Origin: Holophagae bacterium
GTDB taxonomy: Bacteria > Acidobacteriota > Holophagae > Acanthopleuribacterales > Acanthopleuribacteraceae
Direction: 5' to 3'
NCBI GenBank assembly: GCA_030429565.1
Contig: JAUIFE010000001.1
Span: 62,001 to 126,000, forward strand
Length of the DNA stretch: 64,000 nucleotides
The notes beneath the pieces were generated by a model. That model ran no database searches and was not told the DNA's origin. It saw only the letters and a list, made by a program, of their open reading frames with translations. Positions 56,294-64,000 of this stretch are shown one piece after another; position 1 is the stretch's first letter; each line of letters starts with the position of its first letter. The translations under genes and the position numbers were made by a program.

Positions 56294-56863
56294 TTAAGCG
56301 GGCGGTGGCGCCGTTTGTTTAAAGACACTGATCGGCGCAATGCGATCCATCAACAGTGACAAGTTGCCAAACTCGCTGAAACTGAAACGCTTGCGGTATT
56401 CAGCCCAAGCTAAGGCACAGGCAATGCGCCAAATCGGATCGGAAGGCTCGTCTTCAAAGGATAAGTCTACCGCATCCAGTGCTTTTAAGCAGGAATGCAC
56501 CCGATCTTTTTGACGCTGAACATAGGGCGCTTGGCGCTCATCAATGCCTTCTCGTTCCAGTAAGAAGATGTTGACCGCCGTATCGAGCAAGGTATTGGCC
56601 GTGGCGTAAAGCTCGGTTTCAGCCGGTGTCGGCAAAAATGGACGACCCGTTTTCTGGCGAACATGGTGCAGGATCGCACTCGAATCGTAAAAGGACAGAT
56701 CCCCATCGCGCAAATAAGGCACGCGTTTCGTCGGCGACTGCGCATAACTTTGATCGTAGTTGGTTTCCTTAAAATCAAACGGCAGGTCCGACGCCAACAA
56801 AGCGATGCGGCAATGGCGGACAAAAGGCGATGTAAAACTTCCATACAAGGTTAGGTTCGACAT
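56294..56863 (-). CDS. Glutathione S-transferase family protein
   Basis: 189 residues. N-terminal thioredoxin-like domain with TLYGSFTSPFVRHCRIAL, the cis-Pro loop KRVPYLRDG and the glutathione-contact YDSSAILHHV. The C-terminal helical domain is shortened (about 105 residues), giving a protein below the usual 200-220. The Ser in the SPFVR loop is the candidate catalytic residue. GAGGAG precedes the ATG. Single-gene unit; substrate unknown. Confidence 0.85.
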   Translation of the reverse strand: MSNLTLYGSFTSPFVRHCRIALLASDLPFDFKETNYDQSYAQSPTKRVPYLRDGDLSFYDSSAILHHVRQKTGRPFLPTPAETELYATANTLLDTAVNIFLLEREGIDERQAPYVQRQKDRVHSCLKALDAVDLSFEDEPSDPIWRIACALAWAEYRKRFSFSEFGNLSLLMDRIAPISVFKQTAPPPA

Positions 56864-57003
56864 TCCAACTCCTCAAGGTGAATCTGACGGCGCTACAGGT
56901 TACTGAGAACACGATCTTAGCAACCCGGGCCCAGTTGCGAAACAACCGAAAAGGCGGCACCGCGAAATTCCCCCTGAGGACGATGAAACGGCAACCACAT
57001 CCG

Positions 57004-57951
57004 TCAGCGACGTTCCGGTTTGCGGGCGCGAATCGCGTAATACCCAAAAAACGAACGCGACAGGCCGAGCATCAGACCCAACATCGGCGCCAAAGCGTTG
57101 GCAAGCCGGTGTCGACCCAAGGCGCGCGCTTTTTCTTTGCGCAGCCAGTCGACAAAAAAGGCGACCGTCACCCACGGGATATAGGCCGCCGAGGGCGCAA
57201 CCCGCCACGACCAATCGACGATTTCAATGTCGACAAAACCCGCCTCCCGCAACGCCTGCAAAAATGCGTCGCGTTCGGCAAAGGTTTCCAAAGCCCAGTA
57301 ATCCTGTACTTTGTCCAAGACCCAACGGCTTGTGCGCATCCGCGGCTGTCGCTTCAGAAAACCGTCAACCACCACCCAGCTCGCCCCCGGCTTGAGTACA
57401 CGAAACGCCTCGCGAACCAACGCGCCTTTATCCCGACCTGGCGCGTGACACGCACTTTCCAGGTTCCATGCTCCGTCAAATTGATTTTCACCAAAAGGCA
57501 ATGCCGTGTAGTCCGCCTCGACAAAACGCGGCTGTTGCGCCGTCGGCAGCTTCTCACAAGCCGCACGCGCACGCCCAATTTGCTCGCCGACCAGGCTAAC
57601 CCCGGTAATCGCTAAACCCGCGTTCTCCGCCGCCAGTTGCTTGGCCGTCGCCCCCGCGCCACACCCCAAATCGAGCACCGACCCACGCTTCAAGCCCAAA
57701 AATTCTAAGACCTTGCGGTTCATATTAGCCAACATCGCTTCGAGTTTGAACGGCGACATACCGCGTTCGAAGTACCCGAAGTGCATGTTGAATGCACGAC
57801 TCCAGTAGGCGTAATCAAGACCGGAATCCTCATAGTACTGTTTAATGTGCGCGCGCGAACCGCCGTCGGGTTCGCTTGCCGTGGAAGTCGTCGTTTTTTT
57901 GCGCGGTAATGACGGTGAAGCGGTGGCTGGAGAAACACTGGAAGCAGACAT
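57004..57951 (-). CDS. SAM-dependent methyltransferase
   Basis: 315 residues. Class I methyltransferase with motif I VLDLGCGAGATAKQLA and a post-I segment LAITGVSLVGEQIGRAR. The shape YWSRAFNMHFGYFERGMSPF ahead of it and the long C-terminal half resemble the sterol C24/tocopherol/Coq5-like small-molecule methyltransferases. The C-terminal part has hydrophobic stretches (WVTVAFFVDWL, ALAPMLGLMLGLSRSFFGYY) that may touch the membrane, so a lipid substrate is plausible. GGGAGG lies just ahead of the ATG at 57951. No pathway genes are adjacent. Confidence 0.85.
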   Translation of the reverse strand: MSASSVSPATASPSLPRKKTTTSTASEPDGGSRAHIKQYYEDSGLDYAYWSRAFNMHFGYFERGMSPFKLEAMLANMNRKVLEFLGLKRGSVLDLGCGAGATAKQLAAENAGLAITGVSLVGEQIGRARAACEKLPTAQQPRFVEADYTALPFGENQFDGAWNLESACHAPGRDKGALVREAFRVLKPGASWVVVDGFLKRQPRMRTSRWVLDKVQDYWALETFAERDAFLQALREAGFVDIEIVDWSWRVAPSAAYIPWVTVAFFVDWLRKEKARALGRHRLANALAPMLGLMLGLSRSFFGYYAIRARKPERR

Positions 57952-58193
57952 AAGACCTCCCTCTGTCTATAGATCTAAACAACGGTTTTAAAGAATTTTA
58001 TCAATAATGAACAAGTTCAAAAAGAACCTACCCTCAATGTAAGTTCTCGCTCGCCAAAAAGCAAGCTTTTCACTGAACGCGTTCAAGAAATTTCGCTTCA
58101 TTGTTAAAAGTCGACATTTCTGTGCCGCACCCGCCCGCCGTCAACCGAACCCCACCCGCATGGGATTATCGTCATAACCCTTGTCTACTCAGG

Positions 58194-58199
58194 TATAAT
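58194..58199 (+). promoter_or_regulatory. -10 box for the barrel gene
   Basis: A perfect TATAAT lies 47 bases ahead of the ATG. The -35 is poor, so an activator may be needed. Confidence 0.5.
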
Positions 58200-58245
58200 G
58201 AGCGCGATCCCCCAACCAAAAACACGATTTGCTGTAGGAGTTGAG

Positions 58246-59625
58246 ATGGCTTTCATGCGCTTTTTGATCACCGCTTTGGCGTGCTCGCTAATGTCCTTTG
58301 GCGCCCTGGCCCAATCTGGCGGGACGTTCACACTCGAAACTCGCGCCAATTACCGCGACAGCGACAGTGCGTCTTTCACGCTCCCATTTCCGTTCCCTCC
58401 CGATTTCCTGCCACCAGGTGCCGACCAAGGCACCGTTGACACCGTCGACCCCGGCAGTCACGGTGAGGTATCGCGTATTAGCCTGATCTTAAATCAACGC
58501 TGGTCCGCCAAAAGCCAGGCCAAAGTTAAACTGGACACCATCGATAAATACGACCGCAATCCAACCTCCGACGACAACAAAATCGACCTTGACGAGGCGT
58601 GGTTCCTATACGGTGATTTTGTCGCTGAAGACAGTGCCCAAACCGGCTCCGGCTGGTACGTGAAGCTGGGTAAATTCGCCAAGTTCGAGCGCCAAAACGA
58701 TCGCCGCAGCGAGAGTTACGGCTTGCTTTCAACCGCTTTTAACCGCTTTGAGGACGCAGGCTTCGAGCTCGGCGCCCAAATTGGCAACCACTTCTATGTC
58801 AAAGGCGCCTTTACCGTTGGGAACCCCTTATTCTTCCGCGACGTCAACGCGCTCGCCGGCGACAACGGTACCGACGCCGGCAATCCCGCCAACGGCGCGA
58901 ACCCCCAACCCGAATTGGGCTCCGGCTTCCCCCTGCTCTACGACGCCGACCTTGAAGATTGGGATTTCGACGAACCGGAAACCGGCATTGCCGTCGGTTT
59001 GAAGTTCGGTAACCAGGTCGCCGGCAACGTCGTCAACCTGATGGCCTTTGCCTACAATCGCGACCTGCGCGACACTGTTGATATGACCGGCTCCTTCTAC
59101 GGCGGTGATCTTGACTTGCTCAACGGCGTTACCAACGAACTCGGCCCGGTTTTCGAAGGCGCGTTGCCCTTCAGTGGCCGTAAAAAAGAAGAGTTTGGCG
59201 TGAACCTCTGGGTTTACTGGGGTCAATTCACCGGCTTCGCCCAGTACGTCGATCAAGAAATCGCCGCACTGCCGCGCGATGGCTACGAGGTCGAAGCAGC
59301 TTACACCATCGAGTTGCCGTTGATGGGCGCCATTGCCGGCAAGCCTATCTTGCCGTGGTTGCGTCCCGCCCTCCGCTACTCCGATTTGGAAAACGACTTT
59401 TCCGGCAACGGCGGCCTGTTCCCTGCCGTCACCATCTGGTGGGACTGGCGCAAAACCGATTACGCGCTTAACGCTTTGTTGTATCCAGGTGTGTTGCTCA
59501 CCGTGGAAATGTCGAAAAATGAATTTTTACGCAACGGTGTCTGGGAAAGCGCGGACGAAACCATGATCAGCCTCGGCTGGAAATTTAACCGCAGTTGGGG
59601 CGCCGACGCGGCACCACGCAACTAA
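58246..59625 (+). CDS. Outer-membrane beta-barrel (porin-like) protein
   Basis: 459 residues. The signal peptide runs to SFGALAQ. The rest alternates polar and hydrophobic residues in amphipathic strands (VSRISLILNQRW, GWYVKLGKFAKFER, GFELGAQIGNHFYVKGAF, NLWVYWGQFTGFAQYV) joined by Asp/Gly/Asn-rich turns, as in outer-membrane barrels. It ends WKFNRSWGADAAPRN, not on the classical terminal Phe. Resembles alginate/phosphate-selective porin-like proteins only in general character; substrate unknown. The ATG at 58246 follows TAGGAG (58235-58240). Monocistronic with its own terminator. Confidence 0.7.
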   Translation: MAFMRFLITALACSLMSFGALAQSGGTFTLETRANYRDSDSASFTLPFPFPPDFLPPGADQGTVDTVDPGSHGEVSRISLILNQRWSAKSQAKVKLDTIDKYDRNPTSDDNKIDLDEAWFLYGDFVAEDSAQTGSGWYVKLGKFAKFERQNDRRSESYGLLSTAFNRFEDAGFELGAQIGNHFYVKGAFTVGNPLFFRDVNALAGDNGTDAGNPANGANPQPELGSGFPLLYDADLEDWDFDEPETGIAVGLKFGNQVAGNVVNLMAFAYNRDLRDTVDMTGSFYGGDLDLLNGVTNELGPVFEGALPFSGRKKEEFGVNLWVYWGQFTGFAQYVDQEIAALPRDGYEVEAAYTIELPLMGAIAGKPILPWLRPALRYSDLENDFSGNGGLFPAVTIWWDWRKTDYALNALLYPGVLLTVEMSKNEFLRNGVWESADETMISLGWKFNRSWGADAAPRN

Positions 59626-59648
59626 CCGAAACAGAATACCGAACAAGC

Positions 59649-59688
59649 AAAAGGGGCGCTGAACCAACCGGAACAGTGCCCCTTTTCG
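59649..59688 (+). terminator. Terminator between convergent barrel and propeller genes
   Basis: AAAAGGGGC (59649-59657) pairs with GCCCCTTTT (59678-59686). The A-run on the left arm allows bidirectional use. Confidence 0.8.
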
Positions 59689-59710
59689 TAACCAGAACAA
59701 AACTTTAGCG

Positions 59711-60727
59711 TTAGAGTTCGTAGGTGCGGATCTTGTAAACGAATTCTTGTTTTTCTTCGTCTTCGTAGAACACGTAAACTCTGTTGTCATGGACACCCAT
59801 GACGTAACCATCTTCAAAGACCACCGGCTCGCCAACCATTTGTCCATTGCCGTCGATCCGCGCCACGATCTGTTTTTGGTTGTCGGGATCGGCCGCGTTG
59901 GGAACCGTATATGCGACGGCAAGATCGTCATGCAGGGCGCCAAACCAAGTAATGCGCGACCAACTGTTCCACCATAGGCGCATTTTGTGAAAGCTTTGAC
60001 GCGCCGGCCAACGATCGGGTGCCGGTACGAAGTCTTTCAACGCCAAAGTCATCCCTTTGACCTCAAACTCGTCATCGTCACTGAGACGCCGCTCGGCCTC
60101 AATCGTCGCTTGGTCGTAAATCTGAACCCTGGGTTCGAGCTGGTCCATGACGAGGAAGCGGCCGTCACGCTCTACCACCCACAACAACTTGAAGTTACCT
60201 TTGAGTTTGGTTTGCGTGGGTGTCATCTTTCGCCAGGCATGGGGCGATTTGCGCACGCTCAGGCGCCCATCACTATCGATGTTGTAATCGACTTCAACCA
60301 GAACCGGCGGGTAATTGAGGTTGTAATTGCGAAGCCGCGACATATCGATCACGAGTAAGCGTTCTTGGGTTCGAACAAACTGGCGAAAAAACACCGGCGA
60401 AACGCCTAAAAATTCGCCTTGCGCGGAAAAAATGCTGGAGCGGATCAACGAACCATCGATGATCCAGTAGTACTGACCGGTCCACAACGCTTCGCCGAGC
60501 AGGGTGAATTCACCCGGCCCTTCCCCCTTGTCTCCGATCACATTGATGAGGTTGCCCTGCGCATCCCAGTGCCAGAGTTGGTATTGGGACGCGGCCATCA
60601 CGGAACCGTCGGGGTTCAAAAAAACGCGTGACGCGTCGATCCCCCCTAAATAACGACCCTTGTTGTCCAACTTCACTTCTGAAAGAGGGACCACCAGGGA
60701 AACAATTAACAGCAATAGCGACGCCAT
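59711..60727 (-). CDS. Exported 6-bladed beta-propeller-like protein
   Basis: 338 residues. Hydrophobic leader MASLLLLIVSLVVPLSEV, then repeated strands of about 45-50 residues with turns such as LNPDGSVMAAS, WDAQGNLINVIGDKG, FSAQGEFLG and RIDGNGQMVG. The GDKGEGPGEF motif is typical of the 6-bladed beta-propeller family of lipoprotein-like or exported proteins. It has no catalytic motif; a binding role outside the cytoplasm is likely. The ATG at 60727 follows GGGAG; the frame is open further upstream but without a signal-like start. Confidence 0.7.
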   Translation of the reverse strand: MASLLLLIVSLVVPLSEVKLDNKGRYLGGIDASRVFLNPDGSVMAASQYQLWHWDAQGNLINVIGDKGEGPGEFTLLGEALWTGQYYWIIDGSLIRSSIFSAQGEFLGVSPVFFRQFVRTQERLLVIDMSRLRNYNLNYPPVLVEVDYNIDSDGRLSVRKSPHAWRKMTPTQTKLKGNFKLLWVVERDGRFLVMDQLEPRVQIYDQATIEAERRLSDDDEFEVKGMTLALKDFVPAPDRWPARQSFHKMRLWWNSWSRITWFGALHDDLAVAYTVPNAADPDNQKQIVARIDGNGQMVGEPVVFEDGYVMGVHDNRVYVFYEDEEKQEFVYKIRTYEL

Positions 60728-61690
60728 TGGTATCTCCCGGACGCCCCTCATCAAAACAACGGAGGGGTAAAACAAATATGGTGAATAAGATAGCTACTAA
60801 AAGTCATACACCGACGATTCCCCCTTAATCCGGGGTAAAGCGCCTCAACTTGAAAGCATTATAAGCGAGGGGAAATAGTTGCGCCACATTCTTGTCGCGC
60901 CATCGTCGCGACAGCAACCAGTGAGAAAACCCCGCCCCCCACTCAAAAAAGCTACCGATTCGAAGCGGGAACCAAAAGAGCCGCGGTTCGCCGCCACGAC
61001 GGCATATCTGCGCCGCCAATGGGTAACGCGCAAAAAGTGTTTGGATCGGTGCAGACGAAGATCAACCAGGCGCTGACTCACGCGCTAATGTCGCGCGCGT
61101 CACAATCTGCAAGAAAAGTGTAAGTGGTAATTCGCTGATGATGATACGGAGGACTTTTCACCGGCCACCGAACAAGCATCGCAAAGCACTGCATTTAAAA
61201 TTCTTACACAAGAAACAGCGACCAACCGCCAAGTCTCGCACCAACACCAACGCAGCATCGCGCCGGCGCTAGGGCGGCATTAGGGTTTGGCAAAGCCCAA
61301 ACCAACCATTAAGATAATCAATAATTAAGTACCTCGCGCCCAGAGCGGTTGTATCTGAAACTAAAAGGTCTGGTTCGAATGAAACGGATTACTTTTCTTT
61401 CGAAAATGACGTGATTGAAGCCGGACGCGCTAATTTCACGCAGGCTTTACACGTTTTCAAATCGAATATCGGCCGCGAGTTTTTCTTTACACACAGGTTC
61501 AACGAAGCACTATGAGTTTTCGCATCTCCCACCATCGATGCCGTTCCCATACCGCACCTTCGCCACGCGGATCTTCTTGTAACCTGTTGAAAATCAACGG
61601 CCGTTCACCAACTTGTTCATGTTCAACCTCAATCAACTTTTGGTTCACACCCAATCGGCACCTCGGTACCGAAACCACCCGTTAAGCCGT
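60728..61690. other. Gene-free region
   Basis: About 1 kb in which no frame looks coding on either strand; short Arg-rich frames are chance. The DNA is AT-richer right of 61100. I see no tRNA, terminator or mobile-element end that holds up. It may contain an undetected small RNA or decayed sequence. Confidence 0.4.
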
Positions 61691-61739
61691 GTCACCCACG
61701 GTCACATTTTAGCCCGTGTCACTATGTCACTTTGTGACA
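61691..61739. promoter_or_regulatory. Cluster of GTCAC half-sites with a 15-bp palindrome
   Basis: GTCAC at 61691, 61701, 61718 and 61726, with the inverted GTGAC at 61734. The last two form TGTCAC-TTT-GTGACA (61725-61739), a perfect palindrome. Five half-sites in 48 bases, about 105 bases before the next start codon, look like an operator for a dimeric regulator binding cooperatively. Confidence 0.55.
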
Positions 61740-61843
61740 GAGCAACATGGAGAACTTTTCAAGTTACGCGTATTGTTTTGTAGAAGTGAAGGGCCGAGAC
61801 CGGACATCTCGCATTCACAACCAGCGATTTTTAGGGGGATGAA

Positions 61844-62455
61844 GTGGGTTTTCTCGACGATCTGGACAGCGCATTTGACAATATCATGCTGGAGGACGGC
61901 GAACAGGAAGAAGCACCCAAGCCGGGCGAGGCTCAGTTCCAAGGTTTGGACGACATGGGCCTACCCAATGACTTGCGCGAGCTCCGTCAGGCCTTAGCCG
62001 GCGAGACCATTCTTCCCATCGCCGCCTTGTTGGCGACTCTCGACCGCGGCCGCCGCGCCTATACCCTCGCCGCCTTGCGCGGTGCTTTGGATTACCATCT
62101 CAAGGTTGAAAACAACGAAAAGCAACAGGACCTTATTAAAGGCCTGATCGCCGAGTTAACCACCAAACGCGGCACCGCCCGTCAAGCCTTTTTGCCAAAA
62201 CAAAAAGCGCGCTTCCAGGAACAAGCCGCGGGCCTGCCCGAGATCGCCGTAGGTGACGCCGCCCAACGGGTTCAACGCTTTCTCAGCCTGTTGGTCAAAA
62301 CCCCGGAAACCTCCTTTAGCGACGCCGAGAAATGTTTTCGTTCCGGCATTTGGGAGCAAGCCTCCATCGCCAAAGGCAGCATGCTTGAACTCACCAAATT
62401 GAGCACGCTGAGCGAACCCCAAATTGCCGCCCTCAAGAACCACCTCGACGGCTAA
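61844..62455 (+). CDS. Unidentified cytoplasmic protein
   Basis: 203 residues; not recognised. Starts at GTG (61844) with AGGGGGA (61833-61839) close ahead. The acidic N-terminus (FLDDLDSAFDNIMLEDGEQEE) is followed by a helical body with regularly spaced Leu and Ala. No signal peptide or membrane segment. Codon use agrees with the surrounding genes. It sits behind a palindromic operator-like cluster, so it may be tightly regulated. Confidence 0.65.
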   Translation: MGFLDDLDSAFDNIMLEDGEQEEAPKPGEAQFQGLDDMGLPNDLRELRQALAGETILPIAALLATLDRGRRAYTLAALRGALDYHLKVENNEKQQDLIKGLIAELTTKRGTARQAFLPKQKARFQEQAAGLPEIAVGDAAQRVQRFLSLLVKTPETSFSDAEKCFRSGIWEQASIAKGSMLELTKLSTLSEPQIAALKNHLDG

Positions 62456-62482
62456 ACTAACTCGCTGCATGTGTTTCACCGC

Positions 62483-62520
62483 AACCGCTTCGTTCCGACC
62501 CGGGCCGAAGCGGTTTTTAT
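62483..62520 (+). terminator. Rho-independent terminator
   Basis: AACCGCTTCG (62483-62492) pairs with CGAAGCGGTT (62506-62515), followed by TTTAT. 28 bases after the preceding stop. Confidence 0.85.
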
Positions 62521-62716
62521 TTGGGCCCGTCATCCATGAAAACCGCCGACCAGATCGTGGGCGGCATCGCGAAAGGGTACGATTCCGGTCGCTACCATGG
62601 TGTAAGATGACGCAGAGCGAGCAACTTCGCCGCTTGTTCCCGCCCAACACATGGTGCTGTGCCGACGTCAAGCATGCCGCCTATTCAAGACAAAGTGCAT
62701 ATAAAGAGGTTGTTGC

Positions 62717-63139
62717 ATGTGGCTACAAAAGGAAATCACCCTGCGAGCGAAACCACGCGGATTCCATTTGGTCACCGGCGAAATCACGGCGGCCGTCCCA
62801 GAACTCCGTCAAGTTCGAATTGGTCTGGCACACATCTTTATCAAACACACTTCGGCCTCGTTGACCATTAACGAAAACGCCGATCCCAGTGTGCGCCGCG
62901 ATATGGAGCGTCATTTCAACAAGCTGGCGCCGGAAGACGCACCCTACTACGAACACACCTACGAAGGCCCCGACGATATGCCCGCGCACCTAAAGACCAG
63001 CCTGCTCGGCTGCGCCCTGTCCATTCCTATCAGCGACGGCACGCTCAACCTTGGCACCTGGCAGGGTATCTACCTCAACGAGCACCGCGATTACGGCAGC
63101 AGCCGCACCTGTGTCATCACCATTCAAGGCACGGAATAA
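62717..63139 (+). CDS. YjbQ/UPF0047 family protein
   Basis: 140 residues, the whole length of the YjbQ family (secondary thiamine-phosphate synthase-type proteins). HTSASLTINENAD, the LGCALSIPISDG segment and LGTWQGIYLNEHRD carry the conserved His, Glu and Asp residues. Some members rescue thiamine auxotrophs, but the physiological role is unsettled. AAAGAGG (62703-62709) precedes the ATG. Convergent with dnaB. Confidence 0.92.
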   Translation: MWLQKEITLRAKPRGFHLVTGEITAAVPELRQVRIGLAHIFIKHTSASLTINENADPSVRRDMERHFNKLAPEDAPYYEHTYEGPDDMPAHLKTSLLGCALSIPISDGTLNLGTWQGIYLNEHRDYGSSRTCVITIQGTE

Positions 63140-63148
63140 ACGACCCGA

Positions 63149-64000
63149 TTAGACGAATTCCATATCTTCGCTGTAGTTTTCGAAGCGCGTGTACTTCTTG
63201 AAAAAGGCCAGGTTCACCGAACCCGTGGCACCGTTACGGTGCTTGGCAATAATCAATTCGGCGATGCCGAACTCCTGCTCGTCGGGATCCTTCTCGTCAA
63301 CCACCTGCTCTTTTTCCTGATAATAATCCTCACGGTACAGGAAACACACCATGTCGGCATCCTGCTCGATGGAACCCGATTCACGCAAGTCGGAAAGCTG
63401 AGGACGTTTATCAGAACGTTGTTCAGCGGCACGGGACAACTGCGACAAGGCAATAACGGGCGCGTCAATTTCCTTGGCCATAATTTTGAGACCCCGCGAA
63501 ATCGCAGATACTTCCTGAACCCGGCTTTGTTGCTGCTGCAGCGTGGAGCCTGACATTAGCTGCAAATAGTCGATAACAACCAAATCGACGCCGTACTCGG
63601 AGTTAAGCCGTTTGAGCTGGGCACGCATCTGGGCAACCGTCGATTCACCCGAGTCTTCAATAAAAATGTTGGATTGACCCAACTCGCCAACCGCGAGTGC
63701 GACCCGATTCCATTCCTCTTCAACTAACTTACCGGTCCGCAGTGATGAAATACTGACGCGCGCCTCACTACCAATCAAACGCATGACCAATTGAGCACCG
63801 GGCATCTCAAGCGAAAACAGGGCGACGTTCTTGCCGTCTTTTACCGCCGAGTTCAGTGCAACGTTCAAAACAAAGGACGTTTTACCCATTGCCGGACGGG
63901 CGGCAACAATAATTAGGTCACCTTTTTGCAGACCGGCCGTCATGCGGTCCCAGTCCATAAAACCCGTGCGTAACCCAACCAGCTCGTCGCCTTTGGCAGC
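63149..64000 (-). CDS. dnaB: Replicative DNA helicase DnaB, C-terminal part
   Basis: The reading frame continues past base 64000, so the N-terminal domain is outside the window; 283 codons are visible. The RecA-like ATPase is clear: LRTGFMDWDRMTAGLQKGD, Walker A ARPAMGKTS, Walker B VVIDYLQLM, then ALSQLSRAAEQRSDKRP, LRESGSIEQDAD and a late IIAKHRNGATG. This hexameric helicase unwinds DNA at the replication fork. No intein or insertion is visible in the part seen. Confidence 0.96.
   Translation of the reverse strand, partial: AAKGDELVGLRTGFMDWDRMTAGLQKGDLIIVAARPAMGKTSFVLNVALNSAVKDGKNVALFSLEMPGAQLVMRLIGSEARVSISSLRTGKLVEEEWNRVALAVGELGQSNIFIEDSGESTVAQMRAQLKRLNSEYGVDLVVIDYLQLMSGSTLQQQQSRVQEVSAISRGLKIMAKEIDAPVIALSQLSRAAEQRSDKRPQLSDLRESGSIEQDADMVCFLYREDYYQEKEQVVDEKDPDEQEFGIAELIIAKHRNGATGSVNLAFFKKYTRFENYSEDMEFV

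Noticed and set aside
60845..61081. Possible transposase remnant on the minus strand
   Set aside because: Short frames resemble no specific transposase motif, and no inverted repeats or target duplications were found.
61372..61380. GGTTCGAAT resembling a tRNA T-loop
   Set aside because: The flanking bases do not form a T-stem, acceptor stem or anticodon arm.

Overview
The window is about 64 kb of chromosomal DNA from a Gram-negative bacterium. It has a complete Kdo (lipopolysaccharide core) gene set, Sec signal peptides, an outer-membrane barrel protein, c-di-GMP signalling and many GC-ending codons. The housekeeping genes combined with one enormous secreted multidomain protein, a type III secretion chaperone-like gene and an Entner-Doudoroff operon would suit a large-genome Acidobacteriota lineage (Acanthopleuribacter/Sulfidibacter-like). 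That placement is an inference from gene content; no rRNA gene is present to test it.

Left part (1-17.9 kb): a 5'-truncated tyrosine recombinase lacking the nucleophilic tyrosine; yebC overlapping ruvC; a lytic transglycosylase; an rlmD-type rRNA methyltransferase; and a tightly packed kdsB-pyrG-kdsA-kdsD operon with a good sigma-70 promoter. A 1.2-kb gene-free stretch follows that holds a 42-bp tandem array. Next come a small carbohydrate-binding-module protein, a cNMP-patatin lipase, a FAN1-like nuclease translationally coupled to a secreted purple-acid-phosphatase-like protein, and one unidentified gene.

Centre (18.3-34.2 kb): a single 15.8-kb gene encodes a 5,267-residue secreted protein. 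It carries a pappalysin-type protease, cohesin-like domains, 19 DUF11-type repeats interleaved with five ~295-residue metalloprotease-like modules (three with intact HExxH, two degenerate), two PPC domains and a dockerin. The gene-free DNA after it shares a 13-mer with the 42-bp array about 24 kb away.

Right part (34.8-64 kb): a complete zwf-pgl-edd-glk-eda operon with two strong intercistronic hairpins; a CesT-like chaperone followed by a Ser/Thr-rich effector-like protein; hemF; a DUF423 protein; a REC-GGDEF-EAL regulator; a large unidentified protein; an ACP / PhyH dioxygenase / acyl-AMP ligase cluster; a Pat-like acyl-CoA synthetase-GNAT fusion; small secreted and hypothetical genes; a GST; a methyltransferase; an outer-membrane barrel; a beta-propeller; a 1.1-kb gene-free region ending in an operator-like GTCAC cluster; a hypothetical gene; a YjbQ-family gene; and the C-terminal part of dnaB, which runs off the window.

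The strongest candidates for something undescribed are the giant secreted protein, the chaperone-effector pair (no other secretion genes nearby) and the ACP-PhyH-acyl ligase cluster. All function calls rest on motifs and family knowledge read by eye, without database searches.
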